From Paraflavitalea sp966211765 (lineage in GTDB: Bacteria > Bacteroidota > Bacteroidia > Chitinophagales > Chitinophagaceae), in NCBI GenBank assembly GCA_966211765.1, contig CBIHOV010000041.1, positions 1-64,000 of the forward strand: a DNA stretch of 64,000 nucleotides, given 5' to 3'. The notes under the pieces were generated by a model, which was given only the letters and a program-made list of their open reading frames with translations, had not been told where the DNA came from and searched no databases. The position numbers were made by a program, and so were the translations under genes. This document shows, piece by piece, positions 1 through 8,922 of the stretch. Numbering within the stretch: the first letter of the stretch is position 1; each line of letters begins with the position of its first letter.

Positions 1-219
1 ATTTATAAGTTGTATCATTCACACATTTAACGCGTTTTAACATATATCTCTTCATTGCCACAATATCTCCGTTTTTGTTGCTTCTTTAATGCTCCGGATA
101 AGGGGGGTAATAATAGGTGCGGTTTATTGAGAAATTTTGACTATCTTTAGAGACTTCCCTAAATCTTCTGTATACGCTGACAACGCACTTCAGAACTACT
201 TTCAGTAAAACAATTTCTT

Positions 220-780
220 TTGAAGCTCTTCATCAAGAACATGGTCTGTATTCGCTGCAAAATGGTAGTGAAAGAGGAGCTAATTAGGCTTGGATTACAT
301 TGTACCATGGTGGAGTTGGGGGAGGCCGAAATTGTAGAGACCATTACTGCAGCCCAGCGTGATCAGATCCAGATTGCCTTAATGCGATCGGGCCTGGAAT
401 TGATGGATGACAAAAAGAGCATGCTTATTCAGAAGATTAAAAATGTAATCATCGAGTTGGTTCACTATTCTGAAGAGCCATTGCGCGTTAAGTTTTCTGA
501 ATACCTAAGTCAGAAATTAAATTACGATTATACCTATCTCGCTAATATTTTCTCAGAAGTACAAGGCACCACCATTGAAAAGTTCATTATTTCCCATAAG
601 ATTGAGCGGGTAAAAGAATTACTGGTATATGATCAGTTGAATCTCTCCGAAATAGCTTACCTCATGCACTATAGCAGCGTTTCCCACCTCTCTGCCCAGT
701 TTAAAAAAGTAACCGGTCTTACCCCCTCCCACTTTAAGCTCATCAAAAAGAAAAGGCGCAATATGCTGGATGATCTGTGA
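220..780 (+). CDS. AraC-family regulator with N-terminal CxxC metal-binding-like segment
   Basis: This 186-residue protein has two parts. The first ~70 residues resemble a small ferredoxin-fold HMA-like domain with Cys10-x2-Cys13. The C-terminal ~100 residues are an AraC-type double helix-turn-helix (EKFIISHKIERVKELL, then LSEIAYLMHYSSVSHLSAQF and GLTPSHFK). The start is a TTG at 220; the next ATG (241) would remove the beginning of the CxxC domain, so TTG is preferred. The architecture is familiar in Bacteroidota, where it is annotated as an AraC regulator. Metal or redox sensing is an inference from CxxC. The DJ-1-like gene 200 bp downstream on the same strand is a possible target. Confidence 0.85.
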   Translation: MKLFIKNMVCIRCKMVVKEELIRLGLHCTMVELGEAEIVETITAAQRDQIQIALMRSGLELMDDKKSMLIQKIKNVIIELVHYSEEPLRVKFSEYLSQKLNYDYTYLANIFSEVQGTTIEKFIISHKIERVKELLVYDQLNLSEIAYLMHYSSVSHLSAQFKKVTGLTPSHFKLIKKKRRNMLDDL

Positions 781-986
781 TCTGGTCCTTTTCGGGTATT
801 CTATGTATTCTTTTATCCTGCCACCTAAGACAGTTACACAAATTACCCGATGTGTGAATGTTACAACAGATACTGTAGATCGTATAACACTTATCACTTG
901 CAAGGCCCACATCTTTGTAGCAACAACTATTGTGAACTACTGGCTGGTGATCAATTTGGTCAATAGTTCACTTGTTGACTTCTAGT

Positions 987-1703
987 ATGAACATTATGAA
1001 AGTATTATTTATCACTACCTCACACAACAAGCCCGGGCAAACCGGTGGATGGCTGGAAGACCTGGCAGTTCCTTACTACGTGTTTATGGATGCCGGCGCC
1101 GATGTTACGATTGCTTCTCCCAATGGAGGAGCGTTGCCCTTGCCCCACCAAAGCCAGTCTATTATCATCGTAACCAGGAAAGCCAGGCATTTGCTGAATG
1201 AAGCGATGGCCATGACCTTTCTTTCCCGTTCCATTATGCTGAAAGACGCAAAGGCGGATGAATTTGATGTGGTATTCATGTGTGGTGGACATGGTGCTTT
1301 ATGGGACCTGGCCGGCAACAAATCGGTAAAGAGATTGCTGGAAGCATTTAACAACAGCGGCAAACCCATCGGGGCCGTGGGCCATGCAGTAGCGGGTTTG
1401 TTATCAGCTCAGAATAAGGACGGCATGTTATTGGTTAAGGGTAAGCGACTTACAGGTTTCAGCAATAGCGAAGAAAGGCTTGCGGGATTGACTGGTGCAG
1501 TACCTTTCTTATTGGCCGATACCTTACGCTCCCTGGGAGCCGTTTATACCAACACCACCGATTGTATCAGCTATGTGGTGGCGGATGACAATATCATCAC
1601 CGGCCAAAACCCCGCCTCATCAGAAGAAGTAGCCAATAGAATTGTTGCTTGGTACTCCATCATAAAAAAGCCCAACCTTGTTGCAAAACCTGAAAATGTG
1701 TGA
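987..1703 (+). CDS. DJ-1/PfpI-superfamily protein lacking the nucleophilic cysteine
   Basis: This type 1 glutamine-amidotransferase-like protein (about 238 aa from ATG 987) has the DJ-1/PfpI layout: KVLFITTSH strand, GGWLEDL with the conserved acidic residue, CGGHGALWDL, then the nucleophile elbow. The elbow reads GAVGHAVAGLL, whereas its close paralogue at 62466-63179 reads GAVCHGVAALL. The codon at 1380-1382 is GGC where the paralogue has TGC, so the catalytic Cys is Gly. The rest of the fold is intact and the frame is open, so it is not an obvious pseudogene. A TTG at 972 is in frame, but 987 matches the paralogue's N-terminus. Likely a non-catalytic or chaperone/binding version. The family assignment is firm; the role is unknown. 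Confidence 0.85.
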   Translation: MNIMKVLFITTSHNKPGQTGGWLEDLAVPYYVFMDAGADVTIASPNGGALPLPHQSQSIIIVTRKARHLLNEAMAMTFLSRSIMLKDAKADEFDVVFMCGGHGALWDLAGNKSVKRLLEAFNNSGKPIGAVGHAVAGLLSAQNKDGMLLVKGKRLTGFSNSEERLAGLTGAVPFLLADTLRSLGAVYTNTTDCISYVVADDNIITGQNPASSEEVANRIVAWYSIIKKPNLVAKPENV

Positions 1704-1798
1704 ATTATACAAAATCATTATGGGATTCAATAATAACGATTACAGATTAGCCATTTATCTTTAATATGGTTTTTCATAGGATATTGGATTATAAAAAC

Positions 1799-1826
1799 GG
1801 GGCTGGATCTTTATCCTGGCCCTTTT
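1799..1826 (+). terminator. Imperfect hairpin followed by T-run, possible terminator
   Basis: GGGGCTGGAT and ATCCTGGCCC form an imperfect stem around a CTTT loop and are followed by TTTT. It lies about 95 bp after the DJ-1-like gene and before the cupin gene. Stem mismatches make this a weak call. Confidence 0.35.
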
Positions 1827-1878
1827 ATTATTTTGATCGAACACCTTGAGTTGGTACAGTTGATAAAACAAATACTAT

Positions 1879-2244
1879 ATGGACAAAACAGATGGAAATG
1901 AAAGATTGGACAATGGCGAATTGGAAAAATTAAAAGCGCACATTATTGTCGAAATCATCGAATACCTACCTAATTCAGTGGTCATTAAGACCATTCTCAG
2001 GAAGTCAACCGGTAATATCAGCGTCATGTCTTTTGACAGTGGAGAAGGGTTAACGGAGAAAACCTCACCCTTTGAAACTTTTGCCCAGATCATTGAGGGC
2101 AAAGCCGAGATTGTGATCGATAAAAAATCCACTTTGCTCGAGTCCGGGCAGGGAATTGTCATCCCGGCGCATATGTCCAATTATATAAAACCCAATGGGC
2201 GTTTTAAAATGATCTTAACTACGATTAAAAGCGGATACGAATAA
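1879..2244 (+). CDS. Small cupin-domain protein
   Basis: This 121-residue protein matches a single-domain cupin: an N-terminal helix, a promoter strand region, then SPFETFAQIIEGKAEIVID (cupin motif 1-like) and SGQGIVIPAHMSNYIKP (motif 2-like, with PAHMSN in the usual PaxxpH place). The His/Glu set of motif 1 is incomplete (the conserved HxH is replaced by FETF), so metal binding may be reduced. Proteins of this size are usually annotated only as cupin-domain proteins; no substrate can be named. It is preceded by a 175-bp gap and is probably monocistronic. Confidence 0.8.
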   Translation: MDKTDGNERLDNGELEKLKAHIIVEIIEYLPNSVVIKTILRKSTGNISVMSFDSGEGLTEKTSPFETFAQIIEGKAEIVIDKKSTLLESGQGIVIPAHMSNYIKPNGRFKMILTTIKSGYE

Positions 2245-2361
2245 TGAGATGCCGACACCTGGTCTGATAAAGCTTGCTTGTTACAAGCCATGAGGAGTGT
2301 GCAAATGCACTGGCAATAGCCGGGGCATTTGTTGTTTATACCCCATCCTCAGCAATGCGTA

Positions 2362-2450
2362 TCAAACGTGTATTCATGCCCCATCGGGGCTACAGCTTTG
2401 TAGCAAGCAATACGTATTAAAAGGTATTCATGCCCCTTTAGGGGCTACCC
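2362..2450. repeat. ~90-bp interspersed repeat, copy 1 (GCCCC-N3/4-GGGGC palindromes)
   Basis: The element holds two short palindromes, GCCCCATCGGGGC (2378-2390) and GCCCCTTTAGGGGC (2432-2445), and between them the inverted repeat GCTACA-GCTT-TGTAGC. Nearly the same arrangement, including the phrase GGGGCTACAGCTTTGTAGC, recurs at 51837-51925. A degraded piece (GTATTCTTGCCCCTTTAG) is at about 37470. It is not coding in any frame and can fold extensively as RNA. Confidence 0.8.
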
Positions 2451-2472
2451 TTTCTCGTTGCCTCCAAAAAAC

Positions 2473-2643
2473 TCACGGAATAAAATCTTCTTCCAGCCAC
2501 AGCGACCGCGCTTTTAGCTGCAGCATTCTTTTCCTGAGCCTCCTGATTGTATAAAAGAGAACCGGAATCGCCGTGGCCGACCCAATCAGCCAGCTGTAGT
2601 CGGCGATAGCTAATCCCCATAAGAATGCTGCGAAAGGAAACAT
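2473..2643 (-). CDS. Possible small membrane protein (56 aa) or gene remnant
   Basis: From ATG 2643 this short frame encodes two hydrophobic stretches (MFPFAAFLWGLAIA and SWLIGSATAIPVLFY) followed by a basic tail (RRLRKRMLQLKAR), a plausible two-helix membrane peptide. Its start lies just downstream of the ACTA-N3-TAGT palindrome at 2658-2672, so it would be divergent from the TonB receptor gene. I do not recognise a family. It may equally be the end of a decayed transporter gene. Confidence 0.35.
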   Translation of the reverse strand: MFPFAAFLWGLAIADYSWLIGSATAIPVLFYTIRRLRKRMLQLKARSLWLEEDFIP

Positions 2644-2657
2644 TATTGTAATATATC

Positions 2658-2714
2658 CCACTAAAATAGTGGACTTTAATCAAAATCTGAAATTGTTACC
2701 TACTAATTTAGTGG
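2658..2714. promoter_or_regulatory. Paired ACTA-N3-TAGT palindromic operators upstream of TonB receptor
   Basis: Site 1 is CCACTA-AAA-TAGTGG (2658-2672). Site 2 contains ACTAA-T-TTAGT (2702-2712). Both share the 11-mer ACTA-N3-TAGT and their centres are 42 bp apart, close to four helical turns. A -7-like box TATCTTTA lies at 2734-2741, so site 2 would overlap the -33 region of a promoter for the receptor gene. Dyads of this general form are bound by BlaI/MecI-type winged-helix repressors; that link is inference, and no such repressor is in the window. Confidence 0.5.
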
Positions 2715-2826
2715 ACTAATATGAATTCTATATTATCTTTACCCCGATACGCTGTACCGGCGTGGAATGTATTGCTACCTGTTTAACCAAAACGCAATTG
2801 AATTTTAACCCTGAATGTTCTTATCT

Positions 2827-5379
2827 ATGAGAAAGTTATTACTCTCCCTTACATGGCTCCTTTCGTTTGCCGGCATAGTGTCTGCCCAAACAGTAGTACA
2901 TGGTGCGATTAAAGACAGTGTAGGAAATCCTGTAGCCGGTGCTACCATTGTGGTAAAAGGCGCCAACAGTTATGCCATTGCAGATGGTAGTGGCCAATTT
3001 ACCATCAGTACAAAAAAAGTATTCCCGCTCACCCTTCGCATCACTTCCGTTAATTTCAAAACCCAGGAACTGGAACTGTCTGCAGCACCTGCTGCTCCCT
3101 TGGCAGTGATCCTTACACCCGATAATAGTTTGACCGAGGTTGTTATCACTTCCCGCCGTCGTTTAGAGACAGCGCAAACCGTGCCCATTCCCATTTCAGT
3201 GGTAGGCGGCGCACAGGTAGAAGCCACGGGCTCGTTCAATGTGAACCGGTTAAAAGAACTTGTACCCACCGTACAGCTTTATTCTTCCAACCCACGCAAC
3301 ACCACGCTCAATGTACGCGGCCTGGGATCCACCTTTGGCCTTACCAATGATGGGATTGACCCCGGAGTAGGGTTCTATGTAGATGGCGTATACTATGCCC
3401 GTCCGGCCGCCACCACCCTCGACTTTATTGATGTGGAACAGATAGAAGTATTGCGTGGTCCACAGGGTACCCTGTTTGGTAAAAACACCACCGCCGGTGC
3501 TTTCAATATTACCACCCGCAAAGCCAGCTTTACACCCGGCGCCAATTTTGAAGTAAGCTATGGCAACTTTGGTTACATCCAGGCCAAAGCATCTGTAACC
3601 GGGCCGATCATTAATAAGAAATTGGCAGGACGGCTGTCTTTTTCCGGTACCCAGCGCGATGGACTGATCTATAATGTAGCTACGCAGAAGTATACCAACG
3701 ATATCAACAACCTGGGTGTGCGCGGACAACTGCTGTTCACGCCCACCGACAAGATCAACATCACCGTGGCAGGTGATCTTTCCCGCCAGAGGCCCGACGG
3801 CTATGCCCAGGTGGTAGCAGGCGTAGTGACCACAAAGCGCCCGGCCTACCGGCAGTTTGAACAGATCATTAAAGACCTCAACTACGACCTGCCAAGCCGC
3901 AACCCTTTCGACCGCCTCATTGATCATAATACAACCTGGCGCTCCGGTAATGAATTGGGCGGTGCATCCGTCAATATCGACATCAAGGTGGGATCAGGCA
4001 CACTCACCTCCACTACCTCCTGGCGTTATTGGAACTGGGATCCCTCCAATGACCGCGATTTCACCGGCCTGTCTGTATTGCAATTGTCACAGGCTACTTC
4101 CAAACACCAGAACTGGACCCAGGAAATACGCTATGCCGGCAATATATCTTCCCGCCTGAGCGGCGTAATCGGTGTATTTGCCATTGGTCAGGACCTGAAG
4201 ACCGATCCCGTTCATATTGAAGAATCCGGTTCGGCCCAGTGGCGCTTTTCACAAAGCACCACAAGCGATAAATGGAAAACACCCGGTCTTTTTGATGGTT
4301 TTGGCATCAAAACCAAATCGAGGTTGAAGAGTTTGGGTGCGGCTGTATTTGCGCAGGTTGATTGGGCCATCACCGATCGTATTCACCTCTTGCCCGGCCT
4401 CCGCTTCAATTACGACAAAAAAGAAGTGGACTACGACCGGCAAACCTACGGCGGCCTCCAAACTACCGATCCTTCCCTGATAGCGTTGAAAAACCTGGTC
4501 TATACCAACCAGGCATTTACAGCCGATGTGGATGAGAACAACCTCTCTGGTCAACTCACACTGGCTTACAAAGCCACCAACAATATCAACGCTTTTGCTA
4601 CTTTTTCCACCAGCTACAAACCCGTAGGCGTAAACCTCGGTGGTTTGCCCACCGGCAACGGCGAAACCTTGATCCAGCTGGCCCAGGTTAAACCAGAATA
4701 TGTAACCCATTATGAAGTGGGCGTGAAAACCAAACCAACGCCCAATTCTATCGTAAATATTACATTCCACCACACGGATGTGGAAGACTATCAGACCCAG
4801 GTACAAACGGCGGAAGTGGGTGTAAACCGCGGTTACCTCGCCAATGCAGAGAAAGTGCGCGTATTTGGAGTTGAGTTTGATGGCAATATCACACTCGGTA
4901 AGCAACTGTCCTTGTATGGTGCAGTCGCTTATACCGAGGCGGAATATGTTTCTTTTAAAAACGCCCCTGTTCCCCTGGAAGAGACCGGCGCTGCCAACGC
5001 TTTTAAAGATATTTCGGGTGGCGATCTCCCCGGCATTTCCAAATGGGCAGGTTCATTGGGTGGAGAGATCACCTCCAAACAAGGGAAAGCCCTTGGCCTG
5101 GTAGGCAAGTTCTTCCTGGGATTCGATACCTATTTCCGTTCTTCCTTTTCTTCCAGTCCTTCTCCTTCTCAATACCTGAATGTGCCTGGCTATGCATTGG
5201 TCAATGGCCGGCTCGGCTTCCGGGCATCTACCGGACTGTCCTTCTTTGTATGGGGCCGCAACCTGCTCAACAAGGATTATTTTGAGCAACTATTGCCGGC
5301 AGCCGGCAATGCAGGTCACTATGCAGGCGTGTTGGGCGACCAGCGTACCTACGGTATCACCGTTCGTTATTCCTTATAA
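2827..5379 (+). CDS. TonB-dependent outer-membrane receptor
   Basis: About 850 residues. A signal peptide (MRKLLLSLTWLLSF...SAQ) is followed by a carboxypeptidase-regulatory-like beta-sandwich (roughly 25-105), then a plug domain (QTVPIPISVVGG ... VEVLRGPQGTLFGKNTTAGAFN) and a 22-strand-type barrel ending in aromatic-rich YGITVRYSL. ATG 2827 gives the best signal peptide; ATG 2815 adds four residues. The VLRGPQGTLFG plug motif is typical of receptors for siderophores, cobalamin or small sugars. No SusD partner follows, so it is not a SusC-type glycan importer. Substrate unknown. A strong terminator lies 26 bp behind it, so it is transcribed alone, probably under the palindromic operators upstream. 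Confidence 0.92.
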   Translation: MRKLLLSLTWLLSFAGIVSAQTVVHGAIKDSVGNPVAGATIVVKGANSYAIADGSGQFTISTKKVFPLTLRITSVNFKTQELELSAAPAAPLAVILTPDNSLTEVVITSRRRLETAQTVPIPISVVGGAQVEATGSFNVNRLKELVPTVQLYSSNPRNTTLNVRGLGSTFGLTNDGIDPGVGFYVDGVYYARPAATTLDFIDVEQIEVLRGPQGTLFGKNTTAGAFNITTRKASFTPGANFEVSYGNFGYIQAKASVTGPIINKKLAGRLSFSGTQRDGLIYNVATQKYTNDINNLGVRGQLLFTPTDKINITVAGDLSRQRPDGYAQVVAGVVTTKRPAYRQFEQIIKDLNYDLPSRNPFDRLIDHNTTWRSGNELGGASVNIDIKVGSGTLTSTTSWRYWNWDPSNDRDFTGLSVLQLSQATSKHQNWTQEIRYAGNISSRLSGVIGVFAIGQDLKTDPVHIEESGSAQWRFSQSTTSDKWKTPGLFDGFGIKTKSRLKSLGAAVFAQVDWAITDRIHLLPGLRFNYDKKEVDYDRQTYGGLQTTDPSLIALKNLVYTNQAFTADVDENNLSGQLTLAYKATNNINAFATFSTSYKPVGVNLGGLPTGNGETLIQLAQVKPEYVTHYEVGVKTKPTPNSIVNITFHHTDVEDYQTQVQTAEVGVNRGYLANAEKVRVFGVEFDGNITLGKQLSLYGAVAYTEAEYVSFKNAPVPLEETGAANAFKDISGGDLPGISKWAGSLGGEITSKQGKALGLVGKFFLGFDTYFRSSFSSSPSPSQYLNVPGYALVNGRLGFRASTGLSFFVWGRNLLNKDYFEQLLPAAGNAGHYAGVLGDQRTYGITVRYSL

Positions 5380-5405
5380 CCAGAGACCCACCATAACTAC
5401 AGTCA

Positions 5406-5439
5406 GGGGTAAAGTCATACCGGCTTTACCCCCTTTTTT
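5406..5439 (+). terminator. Rho-independent terminator
   Basis: GGGGTAAAG and CTTTACCCC form a perfect 9-bp stem with a 9-nt loop, followed by CTTTTTT. It ends the TonB receptor transcript. Confidence 0.9.
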
Positions 5440-5440
5440 A

Positions 5441-5477
5441 TTAGGGTGGGTCGCCCTTTAGGGGCGGCTCACCCTAA
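5441..5477. repeat. GGGTGGGTCGCCCT-type palindromic repeat, copy 1
   Basis: Outer arms TTAGGGTG/CACCCTAA and inner arms GTCGCCC/GGGCGGC surround a short variable centre. Three more copies are at 47521, 49937 and 53099, each just behind a coding region. It resembles a REP-like extragenic palindrome; a terminator follows the same gene 5' of it. Confidence 0.85.
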
Positions 5478-5596
5478 TGACTTCTTCAGCTCGTTGCCCA
5501 ATGCCTCGTTGCCTTTCACTTGCACAACCGTTTGCGCTAATTGAAACCGGTACTTCGATCTTCTGTACATTTAACCATCCTTTATACCTGGTTAAT

Positions 5597-7804
5597 ATGA
5601 TGAAGAAGCTCTGTACAGCAGTATTACCCGCAATCATCTGTTGCTTCCTGGCTTATGCCTCCTTTTCGCAGCCAATAAACCTTCCCTTATGGCAGGAACA
5701 ACAGGAAGGTATGCCCGGCTACGATTGGTTGATAAAACCCAATACTACAAAAGCACAGATATACCGCTCCGGCGACCAGAAAGACATTGTCCTGTACAAT
5801 GGGCTGGTAAAAAGAGTATTCCGCATTGGCCCCAATGTGGCCTGTGTAGATTATAAGAATATAGCCAATGGACAGCAACTACTAAGAGCTGTAAAGCCCG
5901 AGGCCCGGCTCACCATCAACGGCAAAGATTATAATGTAGGTGGGCTCTATGGACAAAAAGAGAATGCCTACCTGTTGCCCGAATGGGTGGATGGCTTCAA
6001 AGCGAATGAAAACGATTTTCAGTTTGTATCCTATACGGTAAGCGATATTCCTGTTTATATGCAATGGAATGCCAGCAAAACCTGGGCTTCTGCCAAACAA
6101 CCACCCAGTGGTAAAATGATCTCCTTTACCTATCAGGCCGGACTGTCGGCGCTTAAAGGATTGGTCGTTACGGTCCATTATGAATTGTACGATGGTATTC
6201 CATTGATCGTAAAATGGCTGCAGGTAGAGAACAAAAGCAATAGCCTCTTTACCATCGATCAGGTGGTCAACGAAATACTGGCCACTGTAGAAGAAGAAAG
6301 TGCCGTAGTAAGTGGCGTTGGAATGAAAGTCCCGGCCGGTCTGTACATCGAAACCAATTATGCTTTCAACAATGCCATGCGTTATCCCCTCAGCGATCAA
6401 ACTACGCATTGGAAAGTAGATACCGCCTATACTTCGCAAGTGAACTATAACTATGAAACACCCTGCCTGCTGGAAGTATATCCGGGGCAGCCCATCGGCA
6501 TGCAACTAAAGCCGGGTGAGGTGTTGAAGTCGGTTCGTACCCATGAGCTGTTGATGGATAGCTACGATCGCGAAAGGAGAGGGTTGGCCATTCGGAAGAT
6601 GTACCGCACCATGGCACCCTGGATCACCGCCAATCCCATATTCATGCACCTCGTAAGCCGTAATGATGAACAGGTGCAGCAGGCCATTGACCAATGTGCC
6701 GCTACCGGGTATGAAGCATTGATACTAAGTTTCGGCAGCCATATCAATATGGAAGATACATCGGCCGCCAATATTGAACGATGGAAAAACAATGCGGCCT
6801 ATGCCCATAGCAAAGGCATATTGATAGGGGGATATTCCTTGTTCAGCAGTCGACGCATCAGCGATGAAGACGATGTGATCAGCCCGGCTACCGGGAAACC
6901 CGGCGGGGCTTTCTTCGGTCACGCACCTTGCTTTGGCAGCAAATGGGGACTGGCTTACCGCGATAAGATCAAGTACTTTTTCACCAACACCGGATTTGAT
7001 ATCTGGGAAAATGACGGTCCCTATCCCGGTGACGTATGCGCATCTACGCAACATCCGGGACACCAGGGACTGGAGGATAGCCAATGGCGGCAAATGAATA
7101 TCCAAAAAGAATTGTACCGCTGGCTCAATGAGCGGGGAGTATACATCAATGCACCCGACTGGTATTTTTTAGATGGCACCAATAAGACCGGCATAGGATA
7201 CCGGGAAGTAAACTTCTCCCTGCCAAGAGACAACCAGAAGATCCTGAACCGCCAGAATATTTTTGATGGTACCTGGAATCAACCCCCTTCCATGGGCTGG
7301 GGTTTTGTTCCGCTCACCCGTTACCAGGGAGGAGGACCGGAAGCCATACTGGAGCCCTTATCGGAGCACCTGGAGGATTATGAACAGTTGATGATGCAAT
7401 ATTATGGCGCCGGCGTACAAGCCTGTTACCGTGGCCCGCGATTGTATGATACAGAAGCTACCAAAGAGACCGTGATCAGGGTGATCAGCTGGTATAAAAA
7501 ATACCGCGACATCCTCAACAGCGATATCATCCACCTCCGCAGGGCCGATGGCAGGGACTGGGACGGTTTTCTCCATGTGAACCCTCAATTAAAACAAAAA
7601 GGATTGCTTATGCTCTTCAATCCAACGAAAGAAAAGATTATACGCACCATACACCTGCCTTTGTATTATACCGGGCTAAGCCGTGCCGTGAGGATACGGG
7701 AAAAGGAAGGAGCTCCTAAAATTGTTGCTTTACAACAGGACCAGGCAATTCCCCTGACTATCACCCTCCAGCCCGGGGCATATTCCTGGTGGGTGATCGA
7801 ATAA
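5597..7804 (+). CDS. Secreted glycoside-hydrolase-like protein (clan-D/alpha-galactosidase-like)
   Basis: ATG 5597/5600 gives a signal peptide (MKKLCTAVLPAIICCFLAYASFSQ). The frame is open further upstream but without coding character. About 735 residues: an N-terminal beta-sandwich region (residues ~30-290), a TIM-barrel-like centre with FDIWENDGPYPGD, STQHPGHQGLEDSQW and INAPDWYFLDG, and a C-terminal beta domain ending PGAYSWWV. The domain order and the acidic motifs recall GH27/GH36 alpha-galactosidases, but the classical KxD nucleophile motif is not obvious. The enzyme class is therefore tentative. It probably acts in the periplasm or is exported. It stands alone between a REP-like repeat and a lipoprotein gene. 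Confidence 0.65.
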   Translation: MMKKLCTAVLPAIICCFLAYASFSQPINLPLWQEQQEGMPGYDWLIKPNTTKAQIYRSGDQKDIVLYNGLVKRVFRIGPNVACVDYKNIANGQQLLRAVKPEARLTINGKDYNVGGLYGQKENAYLLPEWVDGFKANENDFQFVSYTVSDIPVYMQWNASKTWASAKQPPSGKMISFTYQAGLSALKGLVVTVHYELYDGIPLIVKWLQVENKSNSLFTIDQVVNEILATVEEESAVVSGVGMKVPAGLYIETNYAFNNAMRYPLSDQTTHWKVDTAYTSQVNYNYETPCLLEVYPGQPIGMQLKPGEVLKSVRTHELLMDSYDRERRGLAIRKMYRTMAPWITANPIFMHLVSRNDEQVQQAIDQCAATGYEALILSFGSHINMEDTSAANIERWKNNAAYAHSKGILIGGYSLFSSRRISDEDDVISPATGKPGGAFFGHAPCFGSKWGLAYRDKIKYFFTNTGFDIWENDGPYPGDVCASTQHPGHQGLEDSQWRQMNIQKELYRWLNERGVYINAPDWYFLDGTNKTGIGYREVNFSLPRDNQKILNRQNIFDGTWNQPPSMGWGFVPLTRYQGGGPEAILEPLSEHLEDYEQLMMQYYGAGVQACYRGPRLYDTEATKETVIRVISWYKKYRDILNSDIIHLRRADGRDWDGFLHVNPQLKQKGLLMLFNPTKEKIIRTIHLPLYYTGLSRAVRIREKEGAPKIVALQQDQAIPLTITLQPGAYSWWVIE

Positions 7805-8007
7805 GTGTAGCCGCAATTACCCATGCTATTGAGGTTACTATATTTTAATATGAAAATCCGGTAATTATTTATTATTTATTGTATTTTCATACAGCAAGTA
7901 TGCATACGATCATTTCCCTCCATTCATCTTCCTGAAAGACTTTCTTCTGTAGCCTTCATGTAAACATCCTCCCGGAAAACGTATTTATTAATAATTAAAC
8001 CTTAAGT

Positions 8008-8841
8008 ATGAAGCATTATTCATTAATGTTATGGCTATCCCTTGCCATCTGTTTAGCTGCCTGCAACAAAAACGATTGTCCCCCCGGCCAGGAACTATGG
8101 CAGGTAACCAAAGTCGAAAGAAGTTACGGCCAGTACCAATACAAGTACGACAACAACCGATCGCTCATCCAAATCACCAAACTGCCCTGGAGCTTTGGCC
8201 CCAATTTTATATTGACCAGCGACCAGCTTAAAAGGCCTCTCACCCTGCGCGACTCGATCGCTACAGGATTCGATAAGCTCATTTACCAGGGCGGAAGGCT
8301 TATCCGTGTGGATGGCCATCCGGGCAATAATACCACCGGCACTCCTCATACCTTTTTCAGTTACGATAACAAAGGCCGTATCATTAAGAAGCAGGGTAGT
8401 GCCAATTATTATGCTTATGTGAAGTATGAATACGAAGGCCATTCACGCAATTTTAAGCGTGCCTTGTTTTACAACGATCCTCCGGCGGCAAAAACCAGTC
8501 AGGAGCTGGATGCTTCGCTTATATTGGAGTATACCTACGATAATAAGATAAACCCATTCTCCACCCTCCTCTATACGGAAGTGATTCCTTTTTGGAGCAC
8601 GGAGTACATGGGCCCTACTTTTTATGATCCCATTGTGCCCAATAATGTGGTCAATCAGAAGTTCTGGGGAAAAGTAGATACCGGCTACTTTAAGTTCATG
8701 GAATATGATTATACCTACGTGTACGATCACAACTACCCGGTAAGCCATACCCTGCGGCTGGTCAATTACAACTATGATGGTACGATCGGTTTCCAAACTA
8801 CCCAGCCCGGCGCACATACTTACGATAAGTTTCCAAAATAA
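8008..8841 (+). CDS. Secreted lipoprotein of unknown function
   Basis: This 277-residue protein starts with a lipoprotein signal (CLAAC, lipid-modified Cys19). The body has many short Tyr-rich beta repeats (YKYDNN, FSYDNKGRI, YEYEGHS, YTYDNK, YDYTYVYDHN), as in Bacteroidota DUF4595-like and RHS-like beta proteins. No catalytic motif is visible. The repeats suggest an all-beta surface or periplasmic lipoprotein. It is followed at once by a long perfect hairpin that separates it from the convergent desaturase gene. Confidence 0.8.
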   Translation: MKHYSLMLWLSLAICLAACNKNDCPPGQELWQVTKVERSYGQYQYKYDNNRSLIQITKLPWSFGPNFILTSDQLKRPLTLRDSIATGFDKLIYQGGRLIRVDGHPGNNTTGTPHTFFSYDNKGRIIKKQGSANYYAYVKYEYEGHSRNFKRALFYNDPPAAKTSQELDASLILEYTYDNKINPFSTLLYTEVIPFWSTEYMGPTFYDPIVPNNVVNQKFWGKVDTGYFKFMEYDYTYVYDHNYPVSHTLRLVNYNYDGTIGFQTTQPGAHTYDKFPK

Positions 8842-8849
8842 ATATGAAG

Positions 8850-8895
8850 GATGATCTGAACCCGGACTGAATACGCAGTTCGGGTTCAGATCATC
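8850..8895. terminator. Long hairpin between convergent genes
   Basis: Twenty-base arms (8850-8869 and 8876-8895; GATGATCTGAACCCG against CGGGTTCAGATCATC plus five more positions with one mismatch) close a 6-nt loop. It lies between a plus-strand and a minus-strand gene and probably acts as a bidirectional terminator, although neither side has a long T-run. Confidence 0.75.
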
Positions 8896-8922
8896 TATGA
8901 GTATTTGCCAGGTATTTCGTGA

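Noticed and set aside
987..1703. Pseudogene
   Set aside because: The Cys is lost, but the frame is intact over the full length with all other motifs kept.
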